Position numbers and translations under genes: made by a program | Shown: positions 25,158 to 33,521 of the stretch, one piece after another | Position numbering within the stretch: the stretch's first letter is position 1 | Layout of the letters: each line of letters opens with the position of its first letter | NCBI GenBank assembly: GCA_910587005.1 | Contig: CAJULB010000001.1 | Span: 345,169 to 409,168 of the forward strand | Source: an uncultured Christensenellaceae bacterium | Lineage (GTDB): Bacteria > Bacillota > Clostridia > Christensenellales > Borkfalkiaceae | Length of the DNA: 64,000 nt | Direction: 5' to 3' | Notes under the pieces: generated by a model | Told to the model about the DNA's origin: nothing | Database searches by the model: none | Seen by the model: the letters and a program-made list of their open reading frames with translations, nothing else

Positions 25158-27500
25158 TTAAAAAAGTTCATCTAAAATTTGAGCGGAACTCAAATCACTT
25201 TTTAATGTTATACTGTCCAAACCGAGTGTAAATCTCGCTTCGATTAAATCGGGATAATTAAATGTCATACCATTCAGGAGCTTTTCCATTGTATCCCTAT
25301 TAAGCCCAAAGATTTGTGTGGGACTTATACCATCACTCTCAATTTCATGGTCTAGCAACCTTGTGAGTGTAAACTGCTTATAATTGCCGCATGCTTCGGC
25401 AAACTTATACAATGAGTATAGGATAACTCTTTCGTCTGGATTTGCCCAAGGTTCTCGTGTTAAAGATAGAAGTTTCTTTTTCTCATCACCTGTTTGAGTC
25501 ATTTTGCTTTCAATGCAAGGCAACCCAAATCCAATTGAATTGAGCGGCTTTGTTGTGTCTAGTATTACCTTAAATCCATTCCAAAACTCGCCAATTGCTT
25601 TATCTGTGATATTTTCCTGTTTTAATCTTAACCCAACAGACTCTATTGTGCTTGTCTCATAAAAAGGGATGTTTTTAATATACCAACCAAACTGAGGCGT
25701 ATATACCAAATTACACAGCATTAATGCCCACGGCAACTCCCCATCGAGATCAAAACTAAGAATGAACTCTCCCAATGGAGTAAGTTGTTTCTTTTTTATT
25801 AGATTGGCATCCGACAAAAAAGCATACATAACATCTGTTTTCCTATTTCCTGGTTCGAAAGAATTATCTCGCGCAAACATTTCTATCCATTTGGCATCCA
25901 CACCGACACTTAAATACCTATTAATTCCTGTTAATTTTTTCATGATTTTACTCCCCTTGACAGAATTATAATATAAACATCCACAAAGAATTTTTAGACA
26001 TTCATGGCATCTAATACATTTATTAGATATCTGAACTTTACCGTCTCTCATACTAATGTTTCTATATGGGCATTCAGCAATACAGGTTCCACATTGAATG
26101 CAATACTGAGATTTCGCTAATATGCTCTTGAAATAATATACAAACTCAATTGCATTCTTCGTTTTTTGCGTATTAGTTACTTTAATAATATCATATTTAT
26201 CATCATGAATAATTACACAATGACGTTCGACTCCATTATACTCCAAAATTAAAGAGTCATTACCACATTCTGAAAGCTTGCCAATAGTTTTATACCACTC
26301 TCTCCAATTTTCATTAAGATTAATCGTTTTAAAAATAAGAAAATCGTCTTTTTCTTCAAAGCTAAATCTCTCTTCTTCGGAAAAGCGCAGTTCGCGGCCG
26401 CTCATTCTTGTCTTCCAACCACCAATTTCCATAAAACGAGCTGCATTATCCCCAGATAAATCTTTTGCGCTGTTTGTTAATATTTTTTCAGTAAATAATT
26501 TTACCTCTGTGCTAAAAAATCTATTTTTAATATATTCGTGCCTTTCTGATGAATTCGGGCACATAATGCAACCGACACGATTGAATCCGAGCTTATACGC
26601 CTCATTTAGCAACAGCCCATACGCATAAATATGTAAATAAACCTCTGCTGATGTCCATTCCAGTATAGGGTGATAACTATATTGCCCAGCTATTTTTTTT
26701 CCAATACTAAGCTCATCATATTCCGAACGGCTTGCACTTTCCTCAGCTCTCACCCCGGTTATCATCATTGTTCTAACAAATTTACTACCGATAATCTCAT
26801 TTAACAAGTTAATAACAGGTGCAGTTTTGTGTACTGTGCAACACCACCTGACTTTCCTAGCCGGTGGTCCAAACATATCCCATGATTGACTTGCACTCAT
26901 CGGAGCTTTGGCAGAATAAAAATCAATTTTTTCACAAGCACACAGTTGAGAAACCTCATCTACAAGTTTCTGCGTTGTTGGAAACTCCATATCAGTATCA
27001 CCAAACAACACCTTAAATTCATTATGAGGTAACGCTCTTTGAACCAAATCTAGTGCTACAACACTATCTTTGCCGCCAGAAAATGCGACATAGAATACAT
27101 CAACTTTATTCTTATAGGCAACGAATGTATTATATATTTTTTTAATTGTATCCTGTACCAATTGTCCCATTATGTCCTTATTCTTCTCCACCATTGCCGG
27201 AATATCTACAAAGCGAAGTGACACACCTTGGGGCTCTGGATCTTCAATTAAAATAAGTTCCGGTGCTGTATATAAAGAGCCGCCTTTCGTTTTTGCTACC
27301 AACCTACCACGATAATAGTAATTGTTTGCTTCTGCCCACATATAAGGAAAGCTATCATTCTTATCGTACTGCCAAAATTTATCGAAACCAAGTATGTCAA
27401 GTTCCTTGTAATATACGGGACGAGGCTCTTTGGAAAATTGAAGAGGCGTTGGCATTAAAATATATCCACCAGTAGAGGAATCCCACTCATAAGAATACAT
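25158..27500 (-). CDS. brxP: BrxP: PAPS-reductase/DndC-like PP-loop enzyme with 4Fe-4S and DUF4007-like domains
   Basis: 780 residues. PP-loop ATPase motif S-G-G-K-D-S at 141-146; W-C-C-T (219-222) and C-I-M-C (311-314) are Cys pairs typical of DndC-like PAPS reductases. A 2[4Fe-4S] ferredoxin-like insert (C467, C470, C473, C477; C495, C498, C501, C508) precedes a C-terminal domain starting L-T-G-I-N-R-Y-L-S-V-G-V-D that resembles DUF4007. Presence of BrxP with BrxC, PglZ and BrxL defines type 4 BREX. DndC-type enzymes activate the DNA backbone for sulfur insertion; whether BrxP does so is inference, strengthened by the desulfurase in this operon. Confidence 0.88.
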   Translation of the reverse strand: MYSYEWDSSTGGYILMPTPLQFSKEPRPVYYKELDILGFDKFWQYDKNDSFPYMWAEANNYYYRGRLVAKTKGGSLYTAPELILIEDPEPQGVSLRFVDIPAMVEKNKDIMGQLVQDTIKKIYNTFVAYKNKVDVFYVAFSGGKDSVVALDLVQRALPHNEFKVLFGDTDMEFPTTQKLVDEVSQLCACEKIDFYSAKAPMSASQSWDMFGPPARKVRWCCTVHKTAPVINLLNEIIGSKFVRTMMITGVRAEESASRSEYDELSIGKKIAGQYSYHPILEWTSAEVYLHIYAYGLLLNEAYKLGFNRVGCIMCPNSSERHEYIKNRFFSTEVKLFTEKILTNSAKDLSGDNAARFMEIGGWKTRMSGRELRFSEEERFSFEEKDDFLIFKTINLNENWREWYKTIGKLSECGNDSLILEYNGVERHCVIIHDDKYDIIKVTNTQKTKNAIEFVYYFKSILAKSQYCIQCGTCIAECPYRNISMRDGKVQISNKCIRCHECLKILCGCLYYNSVKGSKIMKKLTGINRYLSVGVDAKWIEMFARDNSFEPGNRKTDVMYAFLSDANLIKKKQLTPLGEFILSFDLDGELPWALMLCNLVYTPQFGWYIKNIPFYETSTIESVGLRLKQENITDKAIGEFWNGFKVILDTTKPLNSIGFGLPCIESKMTQTGDEKKKLLSLTREPWANPDERVILYSLYKFAEACGNYKQFTLTRLLDHEIESDGISPTQIFGLNRDTMEKLLNGMTFNYPDLIEARFTLGLDSITLKSDLSSAQILDELF

Positions 27501-27506
27501 AGCAAA

Positions 27507-29741
27507 TCACATCCTTCTTGCCCGAATTCTTCTTGCCTGTTCGAGCACATCATTAATATCTTTATAACTTTTGCGTGTAATCAAATTCATTTCTGCAAGA
27601 TAGTTCAACGCCACATCTTTTTTAAGTTCCAAACTACTCTCCGCCAAAACATGGGCGCACACATCAGCGAAACAAGTATAGGATTCACTTCCTTTAACTA
27701 CGATTACACCTGCTACATTATTAAGCGAAATCCCATTATTCATTAGAGTATATTTTTTGCTATACCTGCGCAAGAAACTCTCTAAGAGAAATGTGTTCCA
27801 TTCAAAGTTTACGCTCGGGAAAACAAGGAAAGAATCCATATCCTTCACTAAAACGTAATCAGAAGCAAAATATGTACCTATTGCCTTATCAATAGCTTCA
27901 ATATCAAAATCTACTTTTTCTTTCAAAATATATTGATTGCGACTAACCCTTATTGTTACATCAGCAATTGCATCATAATATATTGGAGTCTCTACACTCT
28001 TTGCAAAGGCATAAATATCCTCATCTGAAAACGGCGCATGATGCTTAGCATATAAAGTAAACACATCGGACATGCTCAACGATTTATTATGAGTACTTAT
28101 AACTGCTCCATCAAAGCTATATTGGTCCTTCAACTCAACCGCAATCGCATTACGAATACCTAACGGTGACAAATATGGATTGTTTTCTATTAGTTCAGGA
28201 AGCTGTTCCGTAATATCAATAAATAGCGAGGCCCAGATCGCATATCCCTCATCCTCAAGTCTCGTATTTATTAACTCTATAATCTTCTCAAGTTCCAATG
28301 AAGACACTTCAAATATGCCAATGTGGAAATAATGACTCTTTTCGTTGCGTTGATAATTAGAGTTCCATTGAGTTTCCTTCCAAATAATGTCCTGCGCAAT
28401 ATGAGAAAGTCCTGCATACGCTTCCTCAAAAGAGAGTGGCCGCCCTGCAGACAGATAAAAGTCGGAAATTTCAACCGAGTGATCCACCTTAACTTCTCTT
28501 TCACGCGACATATATTCAGGGAAGAAATAATATTCTCCTTTTTCGGCAGCATATTCAATAAATGCTTTTAACATGAATTCATCTTCAAGAGCATAACAAT
28601 ATTCAAGCAAGTCTGCCAATTCTTTATAAATAGACTTATAGTACAAAATTTGTTTCCCTGAAGAGAAACTGCTATTAATATAAGAGAACAGCTTTTCTTT
28701 GGTTGTAGAATCAATGATACCCTCTTCAGGGAACAATTTATCCTTATAATAAACACCACATAATCTTAGCCGTTTTTCTAACTCTATATCATCAAAATTA
28801 TTTTTTTCTTTAAATAAATCTTCAAAAGTTTCACGGAAGATATCCATATCAATGGAGTCAAACCTTATTCCGTTGCGGAAACGATGAAGTAAAACTCGAA
28901 TGAATTTTTCCCTATTAAAATCATCAAAAGACACTGCCTGTTCTAAAGTATCAACAGCAATTTCTAGTCTTTGCCTCTTACTTCTTCTGCGAGAAACAGC
29001 CTCATCGCCAAGTTTGTAAACCAAATAATTTTGTAAAGCCGCACTGAATCTATTATGCTGTTGCGAATTTATCTCGGCAAATCTAGTATCGGAAAGTAAT
29101 AGGTCTACTGCGTCTATCAGTTCTGACTCAACGCAATCCAATAAACTTTTTTCATATATGTTGTTTCTTATGGCATATTCATCGGCAACCTTAATGCTTG
29201 ATGCATAGTTTAAAGCAGTGCTGTTAGCAAGACCTCTCTCCTTAGATAACCATTCCATATATGCCATTAAGTCATCAATATCATCAGATGAATTATCAAC
29301 CGATAAGTTGGCTTGTAAATCTTCATTAGACGATTTAACCACACTATAATCACCTACCAACTTATCTTCCGTTATAATAGAATCCCCAGTTTGATCGGAT
29401 ATCGAAACTGTCTGAGAAATGTGAGATTTGGATTGTTCTGCCTCTTCGCCATATTCTTCTCTTAAAAAGTTCGAATAAAACTTTCCAACTTTTTCAAATA
29501 AACGAAAGTCCGACTTGTTAGAAAATTTAAAAACTCTATCTTTACTTAACTTAACTCGAACTTGATTAAATTGTCTGAAATTCGTACAACCCCAAAAACC
29601 ACCCTTAATAAAATTGTGTTTAACCGCATATTCTGATATGCGTTCAATACACCCAACGCATTCAGCAGGAGTGAGCTTCTTGGTGTATTTGGTTTTAAGC
29701 CAATTCTCAAATTTGAGCTTATTATTATCAGAATTTACCAT
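27507..29741 (-). CDS. Unknown 744-residue protein leading the BREX operon
   Basis: The start at 29741 has AAAGGA 7 nt upstream (an ATG at 29777 does not). Two similar helical segments, about 10-100 (F-E-N-W-L-K-T-K-Y, then I-S-E-Y-A-V) and 165-260 (Y-M-E-W-L-S-K-E-R-G, then I-K-V-A-D-E-Y-A-I), look like the core-binding SAM-like domain of tyrosine recombinases, used here without the catalytic domain. An acidic Ser-rich linker joins them. The C-terminal 450 residues are unrecognised. It ends 6 nt before brxP. The paired DNA-binding-like domains suggest a target-recognition subunit; that is inference. Confidence 0.7.
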   Translation of the reverse strand: MVNSDNNKLKFENWLKTKYTKKLTPAECVGCIERISEYAVKHNFIKGGFWGCTNFRQFNQVRVKLSKDRVFKFSNKSDFRLFEKVGKFYSNFLREEYGEEAEQSKSHISQTVSISDQTGDSIITEDKLVGDYSVVKSSNEDLQANLSVDNSSDDIDDLMAYMEWLSKERGLANSTALNYASSIKVADEYAIRNNIYEKSLLDCVESELIDAVDLLLSDTRFAEINSQQHNRFSAALQNYLVYKLGDEAVSRRRSKRQRLEIAVDTLEQAVSFDDFNREKFIRVLLHRFRNGIRFDSIDMDIFRETFEDLFKEKNNFDDIELEKRLRLCGVYYKDKLFPEEGIIDSTTKEKLFSYINSSFSSGKQILYYKSIYKELADLLEYCYALEDEFMLKAFIEYAAEKGEYYFFPEYMSREREVKVDHSVEISDFYLSAGRPLSFEEAYAGLSHIAQDIIWKETQWNSNYQRNEKSHYFHIGIFEVSSLELEKIIELINTRLEDEGYAIWASLFIDITEQLPELIENNPYLSPLGIRNAIAVELKDQYSFDGAVISTHNKSLSMSDVFTLYAKHHAPFSDEDIYAFAKSVETPIYYDAIADVTIRVSRNQYILKEKVDFDIEAIDKAIGTYFASDYVLVKDMDSFLVFPSVNFEWNTFLLESFLRRYSKKYTLMNNGISLNNVAGVIVVKGSESYTCFADVCAHVLAESSLELKKDVALNYLAEMNLITRKSYKDINDVLEQARRIRARRM

Positions 29742-29801
29742 TGTTGAATCCTTTCTATTGGCCTTTTGAGCATCCACTAAATATACTGTTATACTATAGT
29801 A

Positions 29802-29811
29802 ACGATTTTTT
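29802..29811. promoter_or_regulatory. Palindrome TACTATAGTA at the BREX operon promoter region
   Basis: A perfect 10-bp palindrome overlapping a TATAGT -10-like box, about 60 nt before the first BREX gene. A similar AT-rich dyad (TTATACTTATAA) lies at the XRE gene's own promoter. A candidate operator for the XRE protein encoded just upstream. Confidence 0.35.
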
Positions 29812-29903
29812 ACATCACCGTCATTGTAATGTAAATCTGAGACGATCCTTTTTATGCGAACTCTCCTTTTTATGTATGCCTCAACAATTACGCCACATCA
29901 TAT

Positions 29904-30125
29904 TCATTCTACGTCTTCAGATAAGCCGTGGTCGATTTCCATAATATCGTCAAAGCCACAGTCAAGAGCAACGCAGATTTTCATAAGCGTTTCGCTTGTA
30001 ACTGTCTTACCGTTTACAAGCTTATTTAGTGTATAACCGCTGATATCAGCTGCCTTGATTAAATCGCTTTTCTTCATATCTTTATCGATAAGTAATTTCC
30101 AAAGTTTTTTATAACTGATAGTCAT
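29904..30125 (-). CDS. XRE-family small regulator
   Basis: 73 residues from the ATG at 30125 (GGGGTG upstream): M-T-I-S-Y-K-K-L-W-K-L-L then D-M-K-K-S-D-L-I-K-A-A-D-I-S-G-Y-T-L-N-K-L, a Cro/C1-type HTH. It is the gene just ahead of the BREX operon on the same strand and is the obvious candidate for its regulator. Its own promoter is at 30154-30182. Confidence 0.85.
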   Translation of the reverse strand: MTISYKKLWKLLIDKDMKKSDLIKAADISGYTLNKLVNGKTVTSETLMKICVALDCGFDDIMEIDHGLSEDVE

Positions 30126-30153
30126 ATAAACACCCCATAATACACTAATTATA

Positions 30154-30182
30154 AGTATAACACGAAACGACAAATTTTGCAA
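30154..30182 (-). promoter_or_regulatory. Sigma-A promoter of the XRE gene
   Basis: Minus strand -35 TTGCAA (30182-30177), 17-bp spacer, -10 TATACT (30159-30154). Confidence 0.6.
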
Positions 30183-30279
30183 TAGGTAAAAATTAGTTTT
30201 CGCTAATATTTTTTAATATTTTTTTGCTTTTTCTGCAAGTTCAATTACAACAAATACACTTGTAGTAATACTATTTCTC

Positions 30280-30546
30280 TCATTTTATTTTAGAATAGCT
30301 AATTGACGGATAAGTGCTGTAATGATAGCAAATACCCGAAACAAGAGCAATGTTATAATATTTGTCAATATGCACTCTGAAATATGACTGCACGCCCGCC
30401 TCTTCCGGAATTATAATATCCTCACCGTTTTGCCACTTGCCACCAAAAGACTTTATTTCCTTTAAAAAACAAATAAAATCAGTTTTATTATCAAACAATA
30501 AAACCACACCACCATTCACTAACTCATTCAACTTTTGCTTATTCAT
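30280..30546 (-). CDS. 88-residue unknown protein under S-box control
   Basis: No domain recognised. It has a mixed composition with several aromatic residues and no membrane segment. The ATG at 30546 has the ribosome site AAAGAGGT 5 nt upstream, but that site is locked in a 9-bp hairpin (30552-30580). The gene stands alone behind its own promoter, a SAM-type riboswitch and a terminator, and ends 155 nt before the XRE start. Expression should rise when SAM falls. The product could be an effector or regulator; its function is unknown. Confidence 0.7.
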   Translation of the reverse strand: MNKQKLNELVNGGVVLLFDNKTDFICFLKEIKSFGGKWQNGEDIIIPEEAGVQSYFRVHIDKYYNIALVSGICYHYSTYPSISYSKIK

Positions 30547-30551
30547 AAAAA

Positions 30552-30580
30552 TACCTCTTTGCCTTATTCCACAAAGAGGT
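30552..30580 (-). promoter_or_regulatory. Ribosome-site-sequestering hairpin
   Basis: ACCTCTTTG (RNA 5' arm, 30580-30572) pairs perfectly with CAAAGAGGT (30560-30552), which contains the Shine-Dalgarno sequence of the 88-residue gene. Confidence 0.6.
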
Positions 30581-30589
30581 CAAAAGAAA

Positions 30590-30707
30590 GCCCATCGAAA
30601 AGATGGACCTTAATTCTTATTGCCCCATCTATCCAAGCATTAGCACCTTGCCATACAGTAGGTTGCTGTGTAGTCAACGGGCTTGTCCCTCGTACACTCT
30701 TCATGGT
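30590..30707 (-). ncRNA. SAM riboswitch (S-box/SAM-I clan) with terminator
   Basis: Minus-strand RNA contains the conserved core in order: GAGGGAC (30691-30685), GCCCG-N-TGA (kink-turn part), GCAACC, and AAGGTGCTAA (from 30649). P2 is GTGTA / TACAC. P4 is very short, so it is an atypical member. Downstream, GTCCATC / GATGGGC (30608-30590) followed by TTTCTTTT forms a terminator. AGATGG at the aptamer end can pair with CCATCT of the terminator, an antiterminator. Promoter TTGACA-17-TAAAAT directly precedes it. Confidence 0.7.
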
Positions 30708-30713
30708 AGTTTT

Positions 30714-30742
30714 ATTTTAAATGATTTTCTGGATTTTGTCAA
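30714..30742 (-). promoter_or_regulatory. Sigma-A promoter of the riboswitch transcript
   Basis: Minus strand TTGACA (30742-30737), 17-bp spacer, TAAAAT (30719-30714). Transcription would begin at the aptamer's first bases. Confidence 0.7.
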
Positions 30743-30763
30743 GTTATAATAGTAAACCAGTCA

Positions 30764-31558
30764 TCAATCTTTTACATCAATCACAACACAATTTACAAAA
30801 CCGGAACGAGCAGTACAAGCATCTAAAGCAATAATACCGTCAGCGATAAATGGCGTAAAGATCGCATATTCGCCACGTATTGAACCCTTTCCCTCAATTT
30901 TACTATGCCCGTAAGAAGCGTGGCAATGTCCACAAACTATGATTTTATTCGGTTCTTTAACGCCCTGCGACCAAGCGAGTATCCCGTTATGCCACCTTGA
31001 ATAATTCCAATCAACATCTTTGGCATTTCTCCAATCTGGCTTATAATAAAACGTATCTGCTTGAGCCTTCATACCGTACGCCCTGCAAGGTATCCATCCA
31101 TGCACAAAAATGTAATTTGAAGTCTTAAAGTAATTACGCATAGCGGGAATTATAGTTTTTATAAACGGCGTATCTTTACTCTTTTCTGTAAAATCTTTCA
31201 CGTTTTTTACGGCATCACGGATATTACAATCGGTCAGTTGGAAAAACGTATCCATTGTCCGATTTCTATAATGATGAGAAAAGATCGCCGTTTCCATATC
31301 CCAAAGATATTTCTTAGGATCGTTCAATAAGTCCAACGCCAAATCTTCGTGATTGCCTTTTATGAGAATTACTTCGTCCTTTTCAAGCAATTCAAGAATG
31401 AAGCGTTGCATTTCTTTTGCCTCGCTCCCCCTATCGAATAAATCCCCACAAACTATTAATTTGTGCGGAGATTTATCATCAAAATATCCTTTTTCTTTTA
31501 GTGCTGATATCATCTCGGTATAAAATCCGTGAACATCAGCCACAACGTAATATCTCAT
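30764..31558 (-). CDS. PPP-type metallophosphatase
   Basis: 264 residues with calcineurin-like motifs: D-V-H at 8-10, G-D-L-F-D-R-G at about 37-43, G-N-H-E at about 69-72, and C-G-H-C-H near 205-209. Matches serine/threonine or Ap4A-type phosphatases of the PPP family; the substrate is unknown. It lies 18 nt after the DUF4143-type ATPase gene and may be co-transcribed with it. Confidence 0.85.
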   Translation of the reverse strand: MRYYVVADVHGFYTEMISALKEKGYFDDKSPHKLIVCGDLFDRGSEAKEMQRFILELLEKDEVILIKGNHEDLALDLLNDPKKYLWDMETAIFSHHYRNRTMDTFFQLTDCNIRDAVKNVKDFTEKSKDTPFIKTIIPAMRNYFKTSNYIFVHGWIPCRAYGMKAQADTFYYKPDWRNAKDVDWNYSRWHNGILAWSQGVKEPNKIIVCGHCHASYGHSKIEGKGSIRGEYAIFTPFIADGIIALDACTARSGFVNCVVIDVKD

Positions 31559-31576
31559 TTGTATTTCCTGATTCTC

Positions 31577-32908
31577 TTAAATAAACATTACCATATAATG
31601 CGGCAAGGTTCGTTTTACTCCGTCTACTCCGTTGTTCCCGCCAATCAGCTTGTATGCGACGGACGGCTTAAAATCTTTGATAAAGTTGTTAAGCGTTACC
31701 GAAGCGGAGTTGCTTGCTTTTACCTCCACGGGAACTACCTCCCCGTTCTTTTCAATCAAAAACTCTAATTCGTGAGTATCGTCTGGATGATAGTAATGAA
31801 GGGTATATCCGCGTTTAATCAGACACTCGGCTATTACATTTTCAAAAACCCCACCTTTCGTGTTACCTTTCAGCGTTCCGGTCAAAAGGGCAAGTCTTGT
31901 CTGTGCGCCATAAGCGGCAAATAGTAAACCCGTATCGTTGTAATAGAGCTTAAACTGTTCCTGCTTTTCGTTTCCTATCAACGAAATATAAGGCTCAGCC
32001 ACGTTTACGCAAGCATTTACAAGACACGAATCTTTCAGCCACTTAACGCTGCCGCCGTATTTTTTACTTGTCTGTCCGCGTTCAACCGTGCTGTACTGAA
32101 ATTTTTTGAGTTCTTTGGAAAGCTGTCTGGGTATTGCATCATAACATTCTCTTACTTTAACCTTTTCCGCTCCCTTTGCGTGCTTAGAGATATCGTCCTG
32201 ATAATCGGCAAGAATTTTATTCTGTATCTCCGTTACGCGGTTATAGTCTTTATGCTCTATAAAATCAGCAACCACTTCAGGCATCCCGCCGACAACCATA
32301 AATTCCTTGAAAAGATTTTCATACTTTTCGTTGATTACGTCCGGAATTTTGTCGCCACTTTCAAAATATTCCTTTAGCACATCAATGGCAACTTCATTCA
32401 TTCCGTTTGCCCATAAGAATTCTTCAAAATCAAGCGAATACATAATAATATTTTTTTCATATCCCACAGGAATAGAATCCGGCTCCGCCACTTCATCGTC
32501 ATCGTCCTGCGCATACGATAATCCTAAGAGCGAACCAGAAGAAATGACGTCAAACCTAAATTCTTCCGCTAAAAATTTAATTGCAGTTCTAGCGTTTGCG
32601 CATTTTTGAATTTCATCAAGAAAGATTAAGGTATCGCCGTTTATAAAATTTACATCCGAAAAGGTTGCAGTGAGTCTCTTAAAAATTTCCACTGCACTTA
32701 ACGAACCGTCGAAAATGCTTTTGTATTCGGGATTTTTAATGAAATTAATTTCGATAAAAGTTTTATATTCATTCTTTCCGAACTCACGTATGATAAAAGA
32801 TTTTCCAACCTGCCTTGCGCCCTTTACCATAAGACATTCTTTGCGCTGTTCGCTTTTACGTCTGTTTTTCCATTCCAATAACTCGTTGTAAATCTTTCTT
32901 TTTAACAT
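31577..32908 (-). CDS. AAA-14/DUF4143-type ATPase
   Basis: 443 residues. Walker A K-G-A-R-Q-V-G-K-S (about 29-37), Walker B L-I-F-L-D-E-I-Q-K (about 93-101), and a C-terminal DUF4143-like region with F-E-N-V-I-A and E-V-K-A-S, a PD-(D/E)XK-like nuclease pattern. This family is common in Bacteroidota and Bacillota accessory DNA, with unknown role. Promoter TTGACG-17-TATAAT at 32930-32958; ribosome site AGAGGT. Confidence 0.88.
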   Translation of the reverse strand: MLKRKIYNELLEWKNRRKSEQRKECLMVKGARQVGKSFIIREFGKNEYKTFIEINFIKNPEYKSIFDGSLSAVEIFKRLTATFSDVNFINGDTLIFLDEIQKCANARTAIKFLAEEFRFDVISSGSLLGLSYAQDDDDEVAEPDSIPVGYEKNIIMYSLDFEEFLWANGMNEVAIDVLKEYFESGDKIPDVINEKYENLFKEFMVVGGMPEVVADFIEHKDYNRVTEIQNKILADYQDDISKHAKGAEKVKVRECYDAIPRQLSKELKKFQYSTVERGQTSKKYGGSVKWLKDSCLVNACVNVAEPYISLIGNEKQEQFKLYYNDTGLLFAAYGAQTRLALLTGTLKGNTKGGVFENVIAECLIKRGYTLHYYHPDDTHELEFLIEKNGEVVPVEVKASNSASVTLNNFIKDFKPSVAYKLIGGNNGVDGVKRTLPHYMVMFI

Positions 32909-32929
32909 AAATTATTACCTCTTGTTACT

Positions 32930-32958
32930 ATTATACCTAAAATCAAACATTCCGTCAA
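32930..32958 (-). promoter_or_regulatory. Sigma-A promoter of the DUF4143-type ATPase gene
   Basis: Minus strand TTGACG (32958-32953), 17-bp spacer, TATAAT (32935-32930). Confidence 0.75.
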
Positions 32959-33031
32959 TAAAATAAGGAATAAAATCAATATATAAATTGTCTTAAATAG
33001 GGATAAAATCAATTAATTTGTCTTGTTTGGA

Positions 33032-33123
33032 GTGAGCAACTTTTTTAAATATTATTGAGCAATATTTTCAACAAAAAGTGAGCAATATTTTAATTATTTG
33101 GTGAGCAGTTTTTTGTATATCAT
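33032..33123. repeat. Four tandem 23-bp imperfect repeats (GTGAGCAATATTTT type)
   Basis: Units begin at 33032, 33055, 33078 and 33101, exactly 23 bp apart. Each opens with (G/T)TGAGCA and a T-rich stretch. The period is close to two helical turns. It sits 124 nt before the DUF4143 ATPase gene, upstream of its promoter, and may be a binding array. No spacer structure, so not CRISPR. Confidence 0.65.
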
Positions 33124-33128
33124 AAAAT

Positions 33129-33170
33129 AAAGCGGCTAATCCGGAATCTAATTACGGATTAGCCGCTTTT
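33129..33170 (-). terminator. Rho-independent terminator
   Basis: Perfect 15-bp stem (AAAGCGGCTAATCCG / CGGATTAGCCGCTTT) after the Smr-type remnant. It ends the MATE/Smr transcript. Confidence 0.8.
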
Positions 33171-33183
33171 TAAAATATGGTGT

Positions 33184-33521
33184 TTATAGCTCGACGATGG
33201 TAACGCCGTGGTTGCATACTTTTAAAAGCTGCTCCAATTCTTTGTATTTATTTTTGAGTTCCAAAGCCTTGAAGTTGAAGAGATTAAAATCTTCGCCGTT
33301 TATCACGCATTTTACGACGCCGTTTCTTGCCTGCGCATTCAGCAGTGCCGAGCTTTATCTCTGATAGCTCCGCCCTTTCCGCTGCTGCCGTAGCCGTGGA
33401 TAATATACAGACATCCGACGTTTCCACTCTTGGCATTATTTATACTTGATTTTAATATAATAAGAGCGTCAGCAACTGTAGGTTTACCGTCTTCCAAATT
33501 AATTTCTTTTAATCTTTTCAT
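33184..33521 (-). pseudogene. Smr-domain protein gene, frameshifted
   Basis: The first 58 codons read M-K-R-L-K-E-I-N-L-E-D-G-K, then Y-I-I-H-G-Y-G-S-S-G-K-G-G-A-I-R, the Smr core. After K-A-R-H the frame is lost and shifts by one base. The other frame continues W-L-N-A-Q-A-R-N-G-V-V-K-C to V-T-I-V-E-L and a stop at 33184. Total 338 nt, one short of 113 codons, so a single-base deletion near 33350 has broken a 112-residue protein. The start overlaps the MATE gene's stop (ATGA). A second, shorter copy is at 41767-41907. Confidence 0.8.

Noticed and set aside
33032..33123. CRISPR array
   Set aside because: Units are contiguous 23-bp tandem repeats without spacers, and no cas genes are present.
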